DNA of 64,000 nt from Panagrolaimus kolymaensis (taxonomy: Eukaryota > Nematoda > Chromadorea > Rhabditida > Panagrolaimidae), in NCBI GenBank assembly GCA_028622995.1, contig JAJQJQ010000018.1, forward strand, positions 3,472,001 to 3,536,000, in the 5' to 3' direction. The notes beneath the pieces are model-generated. The model saw only the letters and a list, made by a program, of their open reading frames with translations, searched no databases and had not been told where the DNA came from. This document shows positions 13,143 to 25,600 of the stretch, in pieces. The position numbers and the translations under genes are program-made. The first letter of the stretch is position 1; each line of letters opens with the position of its first letter.

Positions 13143-14899
13143 TTATTTTTGTTGTTGTATATTTGGTTTTTGTTGTCCAGAATGTGATTGTATCTGAGCC
13201 ATCTTTGAAGGATGATGTTTGCCTCCACTTGTTGGTATCGTTGTGGGTAAATTTCTTGGATGATTGCCATTGGTTCGTTGAATAGGAATACCCGATGTTT
13301 GTGGCGGTGGAAGAGGATTATGATGATATTGCTGTTGCTGATCATGATTGTGGCCAGAATCAGCCATAATTTGATGATGAGAATTTCGGGGCAATGAAGA
13401 ACTTCGCTTTGCGATGGATCCAGTTGTATGAGGTCGTGGACTCATAGATTCAATAACCATTCCAAGTTGATCTATTTCAGCATCAATATTACTATTAGTT
13501 CTTCTTTGCTGTTGCAATGGTTGTTGTTGTTGACCTTGATAATTTCGGGTTATTGGAAGATTGGAAGCTTTAGTTCCAAGATAGGGCACACCACGACCTC
13601 CGCCAGGTCTTGGAAGAATTGAGGATCCAAGGTTTGGTGAAACTGTTGGAAATTTTTTATACAAAGTCGTGCCTGAATTTGTTGTTTGTGGTTTGGGTAA
13701 AGAATTTGACGAAGTCCCAGGATTTGTTGATGGAAAGCTAGAAGAATTTGGAAGTCGTGTTCGAATAGGCACAGTCATGGCAGAAGTTCTTGCAGCTGCA
13801 GCAATGGCACCCTTATTCGCAACCACTAATCCACCCATATTAACCTGCCTCTGTTCGGATTGTTGACGAGATTTAGCTAATATATTTTGTCGCAATACTG
13901 CGATATCTTCATCTTTTATTTTGAGCCTTTTATCTAAAGCTGTGTTTTGAGTTTGAAATTGCTGGACAAGCATATTTAAACGATTTCGTTCATCTCGAAG
14001 TGAATAAATTTCTTTTCGAAGTTCTTTAACTAAAGGAGAATCAGCTGTAACATTGGCACTTCCACCTAAAAAAAGTAAAACCATCATTGATAAGACTATT
14101 AAAAAATTAAAAATAAATAAAGCACTGACTTTGATTATTGAGTCTTTGTTGCATAGTTAAAAGAAGCTTTTTGCGTTCGCTTAAAAGATAAGTAACCATA
14201 AGCTTTGTTCTTTCACTATCAGCTTGACGCTTTCTTTGTTCTTGTTGTAGCAATTTTGTAGTTTTTTCTAGCTCATTCTGCTTTACTTCAACTTGCTTTG
14301 CCAAGTTATCTCTCGCATCTTCTAAGGCACTCATAATATCTTCACTTTGAGCATTTGTGGCTTCTTTAAGGTTTTTTTCATTTTCAACTTCTTCAATAAT
14401 TTTTTCATGCTGTTTTCGAAGGTTATCCATCGACTGAAAATTCTCTGATCTTCATATGCCAAAATGTTTGTCTGCCTTACCTCTTGATATTTAAAATAAT
14501 TAGTTTTATGTAATTGAGCTATCCTTTCTAATTCTCTCTGTTGATATTCGTAAACATTTAATACCGATTCATCCAAACTTTCTTTCATTAAGGTTCCATC
14601 TCGATTTAGGGCTGTTAATGGATCGCCCATTTTAAGTTTGCCATATTTTGCTTGATTTAAAAGTGAACGAGCTTTTTCATCCTTAAATTTAAAAAAAATG
14701 AATGAATGAGTCATAGAATAAATAAACAAACAAACAAAAAAAATTCTCTTACTTTCAAGGTTTCAATTTCTCGTTCTTTAAGTTGAAGTTCACCTTCAAA
14801 ATAAACAAGTAATTTAAGCAATTCTTCTCTCGAATAATCAGTGTCTGATTTTTCTGAAGCATGCGATGGACTCGATGGTCTTGGAATTATAGGGTTCAT
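13143..14899 (-). CDS. CTTNBP2 N-terminal-like coiled-coil protein
   Basis: Likely member of the cortactin-binding protein 2 N-terminal family (CTTNBP2/CTTNBP2NL, Drosophila Nausicaa), which bind cortactin or STRIPAK partners and affect actin-rich structures. Four exons: 14899-14753, 14681-14481, 14433-14130, 14065-13143; 524 residues, all in phase. The family signature is at the N-terminus: SREELLKLLVYFEGELQLKE at about residues 23-42, then YGKLKMGDPLTALNRDG at about 60-76. A long charged coiled coil follows to about residue 300, then a low-complexity tail rich in Ser, Pro, Asn, Gln and His ending NIQQQK. No ankyrin repeats are present, so it resembles the short CTTNBP2NL form. The start is the first ATG of the exon; the Pro/Ser leader before the coil fits the family. 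One donor is GTCAGT rather than GTAAGT. Confidence 0.82.
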
Positions 14900-17800
14900 A
14901 ATTTAAAAAAGTTTAAATAAAAATTAAATAAAATAAAAAATGAATCCTTAAATATTTTATTGCATCTGAAAAACAAATATGAACAAAATTAATTGAAAAA
15001 AAATTTTTTAGAAATACGCGGGTGAATTTTAAAAGTTATAAAAGCAAGCGATTATTGAAAAAGTATACATAAACATATTTTTTTGGCGCTGAACCATAAT
15101 TAATCTTTTTTACACTTTATCTTGTTCTCTCGAAAAATCAAGAACATAGCGACATAGCATTTTAAAACGCATGATCAACAAGTGTTTTTCAAAGTTTTAA
15201 AAATTTTTCGCACTAGTTATTTTTCGAAATCTAACAGCAAAAGATTGCTCTTTCTTCTACCTTGTTTTAAATTGAGAGCTTTTTTTCATTCTATTTTTAC
15301 TAAAACCATTTGAGTGTCGTCGTGCTAAGACTTTCATTTTTTCTTTTATATTTTGCTCATCGTTTCTTGTTTCTTTCTTACTTTTTCTTCTTCTTGCTGT
15401 TGCTACTTCGACACCTTAATTTATGACCCTCTTTTTGCAACAATATTTTGTCCTAATGTTATTATTTCCTTCTTTTAAAAAGCTCGTCTTTTTTCTTTGT
15501 CCATTTTTTTCCTTCCGCTTTCTTCTTCTCTTTTTTTTGTCAATATTAAAATTGAATGAATCGTTTTTCAGCTATCAAATAAAGCAAGCAAAAAAAAAAT
15601 TGGCGCGCGGGTGAAATGTTTATTTACGCGGATTTTTTTATTATCAGAGGTATACATTGCGATCATTAATCAACAATACACGCAAATCAGCTGATGATGA
15701 TTATTGCTTTTAAAGAAAAACATGCATAGACATCGAAGACAGCAAAATTGAAAGACAAACAACAATCATTACTTCACTGATAATGGAAGAAGAAATGTAT
15801 TTTAAAGTGTTGTCTTTTTCATTTTTTGAAGAAAAAAGAAGGCGGTATTACTATTATTATTAGTGAGTCCACGTGATGGATCTATGAATAAATGCTGGAA
15901 AAAAAATTCAAAACAACAATGAAAGAACTAAACTTTCTTTACCCGTCGCCATGTACCTTTTTTATTTGTAATCAATTTTTTTCTATGATGGTGGACTTCT
16001 TATGAAACCAAAAGTAAATAAAAGAGGAACTTTTTATTTATTTTTTTGCTATACATAGCTAGCTATTAATTAAACTATGAAATAGCTTTTTATTACTTCA
16101 ACGGCAATTTTAATTTCTTTTTAATATTTTGTCGAAATACTTTCTACGTTGTCTCTGAAAATCTTATTACTTTTAATAAATTTTTTAACACATTACCAAT
16201 TTTCTCGAATACAAAAATTTCATATTCCACTTTCATAATTTTTTTGCACTTGCAAGAAATATGGTATAAAAAGGTTTTCAAAATCTTTATAAATTGTCAT
16301 TTTTTTACCATTGTAAATAAAAAAAGAAAAAGGCGGCGGTTGTTTTTTTACTTTTCATTTTACGATAGAGTTTATTTTTTTTGCCGATGCCTCAAAAAAG
16401 GAACAACAAACATTTATTTTTTGAATATGACTCGATTCTTCGCTTTTATTATGTCTGCAAACCTACCAAACCACAGAACAGACGACGGTGGCATTTTTTT
16501 CTCTCTCGTTCTTATTTGTTGTTGTTTCTATATTCAAATAACAAAAACAATTCTCAAGTCGTCTAGGGCTTGGCATAGGCCCAGGTGGAGGAAGAAAAAA
16601 AGGAGGAAATGCAAAAAACAATTTTTTTTGGTTTGACCTCGTGTTTGAGAGTTTGTTTTTCTTTCTTTTCTTGCACTTGCTTGCTTGCATTCTTATTTTG
16701 GCTTTTTTTTTCCGTTGCGCTGAGGTCGTTTGTTTTTCTTGTTGTTGCTGCTGCTGCAAAAAAAGTTTTTCATAGCTTTCATTATCTAAATTTTTTTCTC
16801 GCTTTTTTTAAAATAGTTGCAATTATTTTGTTTTTATTTATTATTGTAACAAAAAAAACAAATGATATATTTTTGAAGCTTACGCATCTTGCAATTAACT
16901 TTGAATATAGTTTCGTGTTTTTTTTCCTTTTAGGTCTCATATTGAATATAATTACTGTAGAGTTTTATATCCTAGTTTGATGTTTGATGATTCCACTAAA
17001 TTTTTTAGCCTTGATTATTTATTTTTTTGTTTAATCCTTGTTGCCCATGTGCTTTTGCCATGGATGCTTTCTTTATGTGAGATATTGTCGCTACGTCATT
17101 GTTTACGTTAATGGCCATATTCTTCTTTTTTGAATTGTTGAAAAGCTTAAGAAGGATAAGGACTTAGTCACAGATAAGATATTTTTTTATATAAAAAATA
17201 AATAAAACGGATGATCCAAAAAAAGTCTCAGAATAAAAAAGTATAAAAAATAATTAAATCCTTTTATTAATTGCTTTTTCTCGGATTATCAATGGTGGAA
17301 ACTAACTTTCTCTTTCTTACTTTCTCCACCCAGAAAATAAATACGAATGAATGCCTTTTGATAATCTTGTATTCATCATCACCCTCCTTCTTTGAATCTG
17401 TTTTTTTTTTATTCATGCTTCTTTTTTTTTGTTGTTTGGGAAATAACCAAGAAATGTTTAATTCTTCATAGAAAAAAAATTTATGTTGTTTATATTTTTT
17501 TTTATTTTGCCATTTTTGTCGGGTTTGTTGTTGTTGCCGTCGTCGCTTGCATTTCTTCCTCAATTTTTGGGCCATCACCGCTGCCGTCGCTTGAACAAAC
17601 AGAAAACATGACAACCAAAAACAACACCATTTTTTTGGCATTACTAACCTTCCATAAAATTGTTTTTTGGTTTGGTTTAGAAAACAATAAAAAAAATTTC
17701 GCTGGTTTTTCTTTTTTATTTTTTTTTCTTCTTCCTTATAGTCTTTGATTTTTAGGTAAATAGCCCGAGTGAATCGAATCAAATATGATGACAATTGTTG

Positions 17801-20800
17801 GGAAAAGGTGGATGTCTTGTTGCGGAATGTCAACAAAAAAATGTTGCGAAATTTTCTCTGAGGTCAAAATTGATTTGATGTCTTAAAATTTTTACCCAAC
17901 CTCTATGCCCTATATTTATTTTTTCACTACTGTACTTTTCTTTAATTTATTTGAGTTTTAAAAAGAATTTTCTTTTTTTGCCGTAATTCAAAGATTTGTT
18001 TACAATTTTTTCTTTCTAACGAAAGGCATACGGTTGTAATTCTTGTTTACATTTGAGAGACACAAAATGCGACCGTGGTGATGCTTTGCTTTTGAAGTAA
18101 ACATTCAAGTAAACAACTCGATTTTTTTTCATCCTTTCTTCGTGCGACTTCTTGTTTTTTTATTCTTCTCTTCGTTGGTCCCTTCTTTTCTTTTTGCCGT
18201 TATATGTATATGTTGCGTTCGGATGCGCTTCATTGGTGTTCTATAGGGTTGGTGATGCTTTAGTGGGACTCCTTTCCTATTCTTCAAGTTAGAAGGAATC
18301 GACCGCGAAAATGGCGCGCAATAGCAACCAAAAAAAAAACAACAACATTTTTCAATCTTGAAAGCATCAGCAAGCAAAACGTGGTTGTTGTTTGTTTGTC
18401 AGGAAGAAATGAGTGAGACATTTTGAAAGAAAAAAAAAGAAAAAAATAAGACCGCCCCATAACATTCACAATGTCAGGAGGAATACACAATTTTTTGTTT
18501 TGTTATTTTTCAATGCATTTTTTCCTTTAAAGCTTGTTGTTGTTTTTGTTGTTTCGAAAAAAAGAATTTTTTTTTTGGCAAAAACAGAAAGAGGCAATGA
18601 TAGGGAAAAAAGCGAACGATGCAAAAAATGGAGGGAAAGAATCAAAGCTTTATGGACAACCGTGTTTTTTTCCTAAGGGCTTCAACTATTTTTTTTTTCT
18701 TGGTGTACGTACATTTTTTGCGTGCATATCAATTCTATCTCTTTTCAATAATGTTCATCTTTCATTGATAGCAGCAAATCAGCTTGAGATCAGACATTCA
18801 CATACACAAACAACAAATAAACAAGTAAACAACAACCAAGTCTCTTTCTTTCTTTCATTTATTTTTTTGCATACTGTAATCATTTTTTATTTTTATTCTT
18901 TCGAGAGAGATAGCGAAGTGAAAGAGAATTATTTACTGTTTGATGTTTTGTTTTTTTTTTCTTCTCCAAAAATTTCTACGCCTTTTTTTTTTGCTTTGCT
19001 TGCTGTTGTTTGTTGTTGTCGTCGTCGTTATTTTTTTTCTTCTTCATCGTGTATAGACCCCCTTATTCGAGTATATTTTTGTTGTTGTTGTGTATTTTTT
19101 CTTCTCAAAATTTTTTTCTGGTCGTTTGCAACTTGGCTTATTTTTTTTTCCTTCTTCAAGTGAGGGCAACAACAACTCCACCAACCAACAACAAAAGTGT
19201 CAACACAAGCCTTCTTCTCTCTTTTTGTTTCCGCCGTCAGCGGGTCGGACGTTTTTCATAAAACTTTCAACGGCATCAGAAAATTTGTATGCTTGTCAAC
19301 AAACACAACATCAACCAACCACACCTTGCTATTTATCCACCCTTTTTTGTAAATTTGTTTATTTATTATTTCAATGCATGGTATACAAAAGTTTTTTTTA
19401 TTTAAGTGATAATATATTTCATATTTGATGAAGCTATTATTATTATTATTATGGAATCGGTTAGTTCCATTTCATTTCCCTATTTTTATGTTTACTGTCC
19501 CTTAGTTTTGTTTGATGTTTTTCCTAAACTTTTTTTATCTCTTTTTTTTCATAACTAAGAAAAAAACTTCTATGTGACTCCTTTTTTTCCTCTGTTGTTG
19601 TTGTTGCTTTCATATAAACATGCGTGTGTTTTCTAAGCTACCGTAATTCTTCCCTTGGCCTTGAGCCATCTTTTTTTTATTTTTGTTGTCCTTTCCTTCT
19701 TTTTTCAGTCTGCACTCCTTCTTTTAACTTAACTAAGTTATTGTCGATAACATTTTTTTATACCGATTAAAAATTGTTTTTTCTTTTCTTCTTATACATA
19801 CTCATACCTAGAGCGGTACCAGCTGCTTGCTGGCGGCCGACTATCAGCCTCTTTCTCTCTCGGAGATAGATGAGCAATGATTTCTTTCATTCATCGTTAC
19901 ATATAGATTCCACCCGGTACATTAGGAGGTCATTTGAGGTCATGGAAAAATGGGTTTCATCTTTGAGCAAGAAAGAATAAAAAAGCTTTAGTCAAAAAAA
20001 AAAACTTTTTTCTTTCGTCCTTAAAAAAACTTTTGTTATTATTTATTTCTTTTTTCTTTTTTATGTATTCACTTAACACAATATAAGGGCCAAGTTGCTC
20101 ATTTTTTTTTCTTCATCCTCACCCCTGTTTTTTTTCGTGGTCTTTTTTATTTTTAAAATGCGCATCCTCGAGCGAGAGCGAAGGAAAAGACACACACGCC
20201 ATACGCAGTTGTTGTTTTCGTCGTTTTCGATGGATGGATGCGATTTTTTTATTTTGGCAAAGGAGATGGGTGAGCGAGTGAGCAGCGGACGACATCGTCG
20301 TTGCTGTTTTGTTTGTTTTTGTTTTTCTTTCGCATAAACGTGTATGCTGCTCAACAACATCACAACATTGAGGTTTCTTTTTCTCTTTTTTCTCCACTTT
20401 GGCAGCCCAGCATTTTAATTGAAAAACTGCTTTTTGATTTTTTTTTTTTTCCTGGCGTACGTAACTCTTTTTTTTATTCCCGACTTGAAATGAGGGAGGT
20501 TAAAATATAGTTTGTGTATTATTTTAGGCTTACTACTGTTTTTTTCTTTAAAAAAAGAGAAACAAAACAAAATAAAAAAAGCTTTTTTCTATCGTTTATA
20601 AAAACCTCATTTATGTGTCTGGAAAATTGTTATGTTTATTTTGAATAATATATTTGTTGCTTTAAACACTTTTTGTTTCCCATCACTTTTTTCCCTCACT
20701 GCTTTGCTTGCTTTTGGAGAGGAAGTCAAACGTTGTTGTTTACACAATTTGTGCTTCTTCTGCTTATTTAGCAATGATCTGTTTATGATTTTTCAAAATA

Positions 20801-22653
20801 AGCATCAAACCCAATTGTTATGATCTATTATTTTTTTCCTATTATATTTTGCAATTTTATTTTTATTTTTTAATGAAATGGCTTTTAGCCTCTTTTTTTA
20901 TCAACATTATTACCACCCAACAATTTTGCTTATGTCTTTCAAAATTTATTTACCGTTTCAAAATATTTAATTTTATCGTTGTTGTCGTGTTGTTGTTCTT
21001 TGAACCCCTATAGAACCCCACAACCTATTTCATTGTTTATCGACTCTTTCCATAATCACCATCACTGCTATTCCTTCGTTTAGCCTAAAAAAATAAATAA
21101 ATAAAGTTCTCGAGAGTTATCGGTGGTTCTTTTTTTTCTTGTTTTTTTTGTTTACATTTAAAAATTTTCTAATATCGATTTGTGGGTTAAATACGTGTGA
21201 TCGAAGTTATAAATAGGAAAACTAGGAGTATGTTTTTCGTTAAAAGCTTTTTTTTATTGATGATTTTGAAAGAACGTTGTCGTTGTCTGCCGGAAGTTTA
21301 CAGTATTATTATTTCTTTCGTTATTATTTCATTTATATAATTTCGTGGTTAAGCCAGGTGTCTGGCATCATCGTCATTAGGGAAGCTGGTAAGTTTAAAA
21401 AAAGTAAAATTGTGGTGGCAATAAGTATTGGTTAGAAGAAAAACACAGCTGACTGTGGTTCTTTCTGGCGTTGTTTGTTGACGATATGTAACGACGACGA
21501 TCGGTTGACTTTGGAAGAGACAAAAAGTGAAAGAAAGTTTTTCAAGGATGTCCGGTGCGCTTTTCTAAAAAAACATGTGACACACGTAAACATTTTTATA
21601 CTCTATTATTTCTGAAGTGTATTCTGGCGATTGGGTACATGTATTTGTCATCAAAGTTCACAGTCTTCTTGCAAAATCTTTATAAAAAAAAGTTTTTATA
21701 CCAACCCAACAATTGATTGAGAAGTCCACTATTTTTTCTACCTTCCTGTGCCTTGCCATTCTTTTTCTTCTTCTCCTCAAATAACCCCGATCAACAAAAG
21801 ACAGTAGTACCACGAGAAAGAAAACACACGGATGCACAGAGATTGTTTTGTTTTGTTTTGTCGAGAATTTTTTATTTTTATTTTTGCGCGGAAGCCAATA
21901 TTTTGTTTTTCAATAATAGGAGGAGCTATAAACGCCCTAAATAAAAAAATTAAAAAAGTTGTTTGTCCGGGTCTCACGTGTTGTTCACTAAAAGAATTTA
22001 TGTTGTTGCGCTGCAAGTCAGTCAGCTGGGCTTGCTTTGAGAATACATAACTCTATGTTTGTCCAAATGTTTGTGCGGCCCTTATTGTGTATGTTGTGCT
22101 ATGCAAGCGAGTAGCGAGCGAGAACTTATCATTTTGCGTGTTCATTAAAAAAATTTTCCTCCAAGTTTATTTTTTTATTCTGTGGTTTTTTTGTCACTTT
22201 GAAATTTTTTAAATCACCTAAATGGGTTACTGTTTGTTTTAAAGGTGGTATGGACTTTAAAAAAAAATAGCAAAGGTCTCTTTCTCTGTATTTTCTCTCT
22301 AATGAATGATGTCCTCGAGCACTGGCCTCCCCAAAAGTACCTCTTTTTTAAGTGCTTGTTTTATTTATTTTTTGTTTTTCTCTCTTGTTTTTATGCAGAT
22401 GCCCCTCTTCATTGACAACTTTTTTGCTAAATTTTTTTTCCTTGCTTGCAAAATACATATGTATTGTCTAAATATATGTTTATCTCGCTATTTTTTTTAA
22501 AACCTCTCCTTTTATATTTTTTTCTCTCGTTTGTTTGTTGCTATTTGTCATCGTCGCTCAACAACAGCAACGACTTCGACTGTTTTGTTGTTTGTTAAAG
22601 CAACAACAGAAAGCAAGCAAACACAAAATGCTTAATCATAATTCTTTTTTTAG
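14900..22653. other. Long T-rich region between divergent CTTNBP2NL-like and FoxP genes
   Basis: About 7.7 kb with no exon I can recognise. From about 15.2 kb rightward the plus strand is strongly T-rich, the sense-strand skew also seen in the FoxP intron at 24.1-26.7 kb. The right-hand part is therefore probably transcribed with FoxP as outron, 5' UTR intron or first coding intron. The open frames here are strings of Phe, Leu, Ser and Lys from homopolymers and have no domains. At least one upstream FoxP exon ending in phase 0 must lie here or the gene model is incomplete. Candidate ATGs at 22302 and 22306 reach a GT at 22337 in the wrong phase. A short TAT/ATT repeat is at about 19437-19452. 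Confidence 0.5.
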
Positions 22654-25600
22654 AAACCCCCACAGCCTTCTTTAGGCTCCCAAAAGATTCGACGAACTGC
22701 AAGTGTAGCTGATCTTGCTTCAAATCAAAATAATCGTGACCTATCATCCACTGGGTCACCTTCAGCATTTTACAAGCCAATCATCAATTTCAATAATTAC
22801 CGTTCATTACAATCGGGGCAACCATCTTCTGGCCAGCCTCAAGCGACGACGACAAAAACCCCAGAAATTTCAGGGTTGACACCAACCACGTTGATTTATT
22901 CGCAATCTTCCGGTAATTCGGGTGGCTTACATAATAATAATTCTAATCATTTCCACGTGAGACATTTATTATTCATATTCAACTCAATGTACTCATGTCG
23001 GCTTTCAATTTATTACAGATTCCTACATCCCTGCAGTCATCGAATAACACCAACAATCTATTAGAGAATCTGGCGGCGGCAGCAGCCGCTGCAGCTGCGG
23101 CCGCTGGTTCTGGAGTATCCCAGCAGCAATCTTCTACGCTATCTGGATCAGCGTCCACAACTCCAGGGCTGGCTGCTGCATTAGAAAATGCGGCCGCATT
23201 GGCCTCCTTAGCAGGACATGCTCAGAATTCCCAACAAGTAAGCACACTTATTAAAAAAAATTTGGAATGTTTTTTACCTAAAATTATTTCTTTTTTTTAG
23301 CAAAATTTACAAATAGAACAACTTTTAATGTTGGCCATTCAAGAGCGTGTAGCTCAACAACTAGTTGCTTCGTCGCCGATGGATCGATTATGGCAAAATA
23401 TGTTAAGCTTGGGAGGTGCCGCAACACCAAATACAGGGATGCCTTCACCACTTGATCTCAGTGCAGCTATACCAGGTGCACACTCATCATCAAATACTTC
23501 AGCTCTTTCGTCGTTATGTAATTTAAGTGCTTTGTTAACTCCATCTGCAGCAAATATAGCTGCTATAGCTACAGTAAATCATGCTCCACCTCATGTTTTA
23601 TATCAACATGGGTTTTGTGTATGGCCAAATTGTAATACTTCATGTGATTCATATAGTAATTTTATGCAACATTTATCACAAGCTCATACACCCGAAAGGT
23701 CATCACATCAATATCGAAGTCAAATAGAATTGGTTGAAACCATGGAACATAAGTAAGAAAAAATTAACATAAAATATAGCAAAATAAAACTCTTTGCAAT
23801 TTTTTTAGATTAAATAAAGAAAAACAAAAATTAAGTGCTATGAAAGCCCATATGCATATGAAATTATCTCCTGAAATATCGAGGCATTCAGTTGATCCAC
23901 CAACATCAAATGATGTTTCACCCTTAGTTTCACCAAAGTCTACTATAGCTCGAACACCCATTGCTTATCCTTCATCTTCATCTGCTCCTACGTCAGTACT
24001 TTCAAATGTGATAAAAAATGAAAATATTTCTACGCCATCTAATATTATTAATAATAATCTTATTACCTCTTCTATTGCGGGTTTAAATAATTTAAATGCG
24101 GTAAGTCATAGTTTTAAATTTTTTTAGTTATTTTAAAAATCAATTTTTCCTTTAAAAAACTTCGTTTAATTTTAATTTTAATTTTTTATTATTGTTTTCC
24201 TCAACCAACAACAAACACCTCATTACGGTGTGTTTCATCTTTTCTTATTTTTCAAGCCGATTAGTTGCCACTTATTTTTTTAGTTGTTTTCTTTTTTTAA
24301 CTGTTTGTTCGCTATCTTATTTCTCTAACACTGATGCTTTATCGAGAGAAAAAAACTCCAGGAAAAAAAGTTGAACAATAGACTCTAAATCTTCTAACTC
24401 TGTCTCATTGTTCAAATTTTATCATTTTTAGGGAACTTTTTTGGCAAGCTTTTCATAAATTTATTTTTTATCTAATTTATTTTTTCCTTTTTTCATTGAT
24501 TTAAGAATATTTTGGCAGAAGTAAACTAATAATAAGCTTTTATTATGGAGGGAAAAACAAACTAATTTTACTCATAAGTAGCAAAGATCATTTAATTTTT
24601 TTAGTTACATTTTTGCTTCTTTTTTTATAAGTAAACAACCTGAAAAAAAATTAAGCTAACTGCATTCAAAAATTAAATTGTTGTTATTAAGAAATTTGTT
24701 TATTTATTTTTTACCCTTTTTTAACTATTTATTTTCTTTTTTGGTCTGCACAAAAATGGAGCTATTTTTGCTTATATGTGTACATACAAAATTGCTGCAC
24801 AATTAAGCATGCGAATATCTTTTATTTATTTATTTTTTTATGGTAAAAAAATAAAGTAAACAATTGTGTTTGTGCACGCATGTTTATTGTTGTTTGTTGT
24901 TTGGTGATTTTCACGTAAGGTTCTTTTTTCTTCGATTAATAACCAGCTGATCGCAAATGCAACAAAATGCAGACCTTTTTTCTTCTTTTTTCGTTAACAA
25001 AAAAAATTTTCGTGATGCACACATTTTAAATTTCTTCAGCTTTTTAGCTCACTCTTGTTTTTTTTCATTTGCTTTCTGTCTGTTGTTGTTTATATGTTGT
25101 TCTGCGTGTTTTGTTTTTCGAACAAAAAAAAGTTGAAGGCGAGGGAAATAGACAGATGATACTAACTAGCATCAGATTGTTGTTACACTATCTATTTTTA
25201 AGGAAGATTTAAAAAGGCAAAAAGTAACTAAACTATAAAGCAATAAGTGAGAGATAAATTTAAAAATGCAATTTGGAATTAATTGTGAAAAACTTAAATA
25301 ACAAAAAAGGATTGATTGATTTAGAAAAACGGAAGAAAAGTAAGAGGAAATAGGATTGTGTTTATTGCATTAATTTTTTGTTTTCCTTTTTTTCTGGAAG
25401 TTTTTTTGATAGATAGATATTTTCTTCATTTTTATTGAGATTGATTTGTTAGAAACAGATATAAAGAAAAAAAATCCATCGTTTGATATATGCATTTCTT
25501 AAAGATACGTAAAGAATTTTTTTAATGCCATAAAAAACACCGATGCTCTAGTTTTCTTTTTTCTCTCATGCATGCTCTACATTTTTTATTTTTTATAAAA

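Noticed and set aside
16244..19428. Many frames of 60-209 codons on both strands
   Set aside because: Overlapping Phe/Leu/Ser- or Lys/Gln-rich shadows of homopolymer tracts, without splice-supported continuation or domains.
22302..22337. Candidate FoxP first exon (ATGAATGATGTCC... to GT at 22337)
   Set aside because: From either ATG the exon ends in phase 2 or 1, while the next exon requires phase 0, so it cannot be the direct upstream exon.
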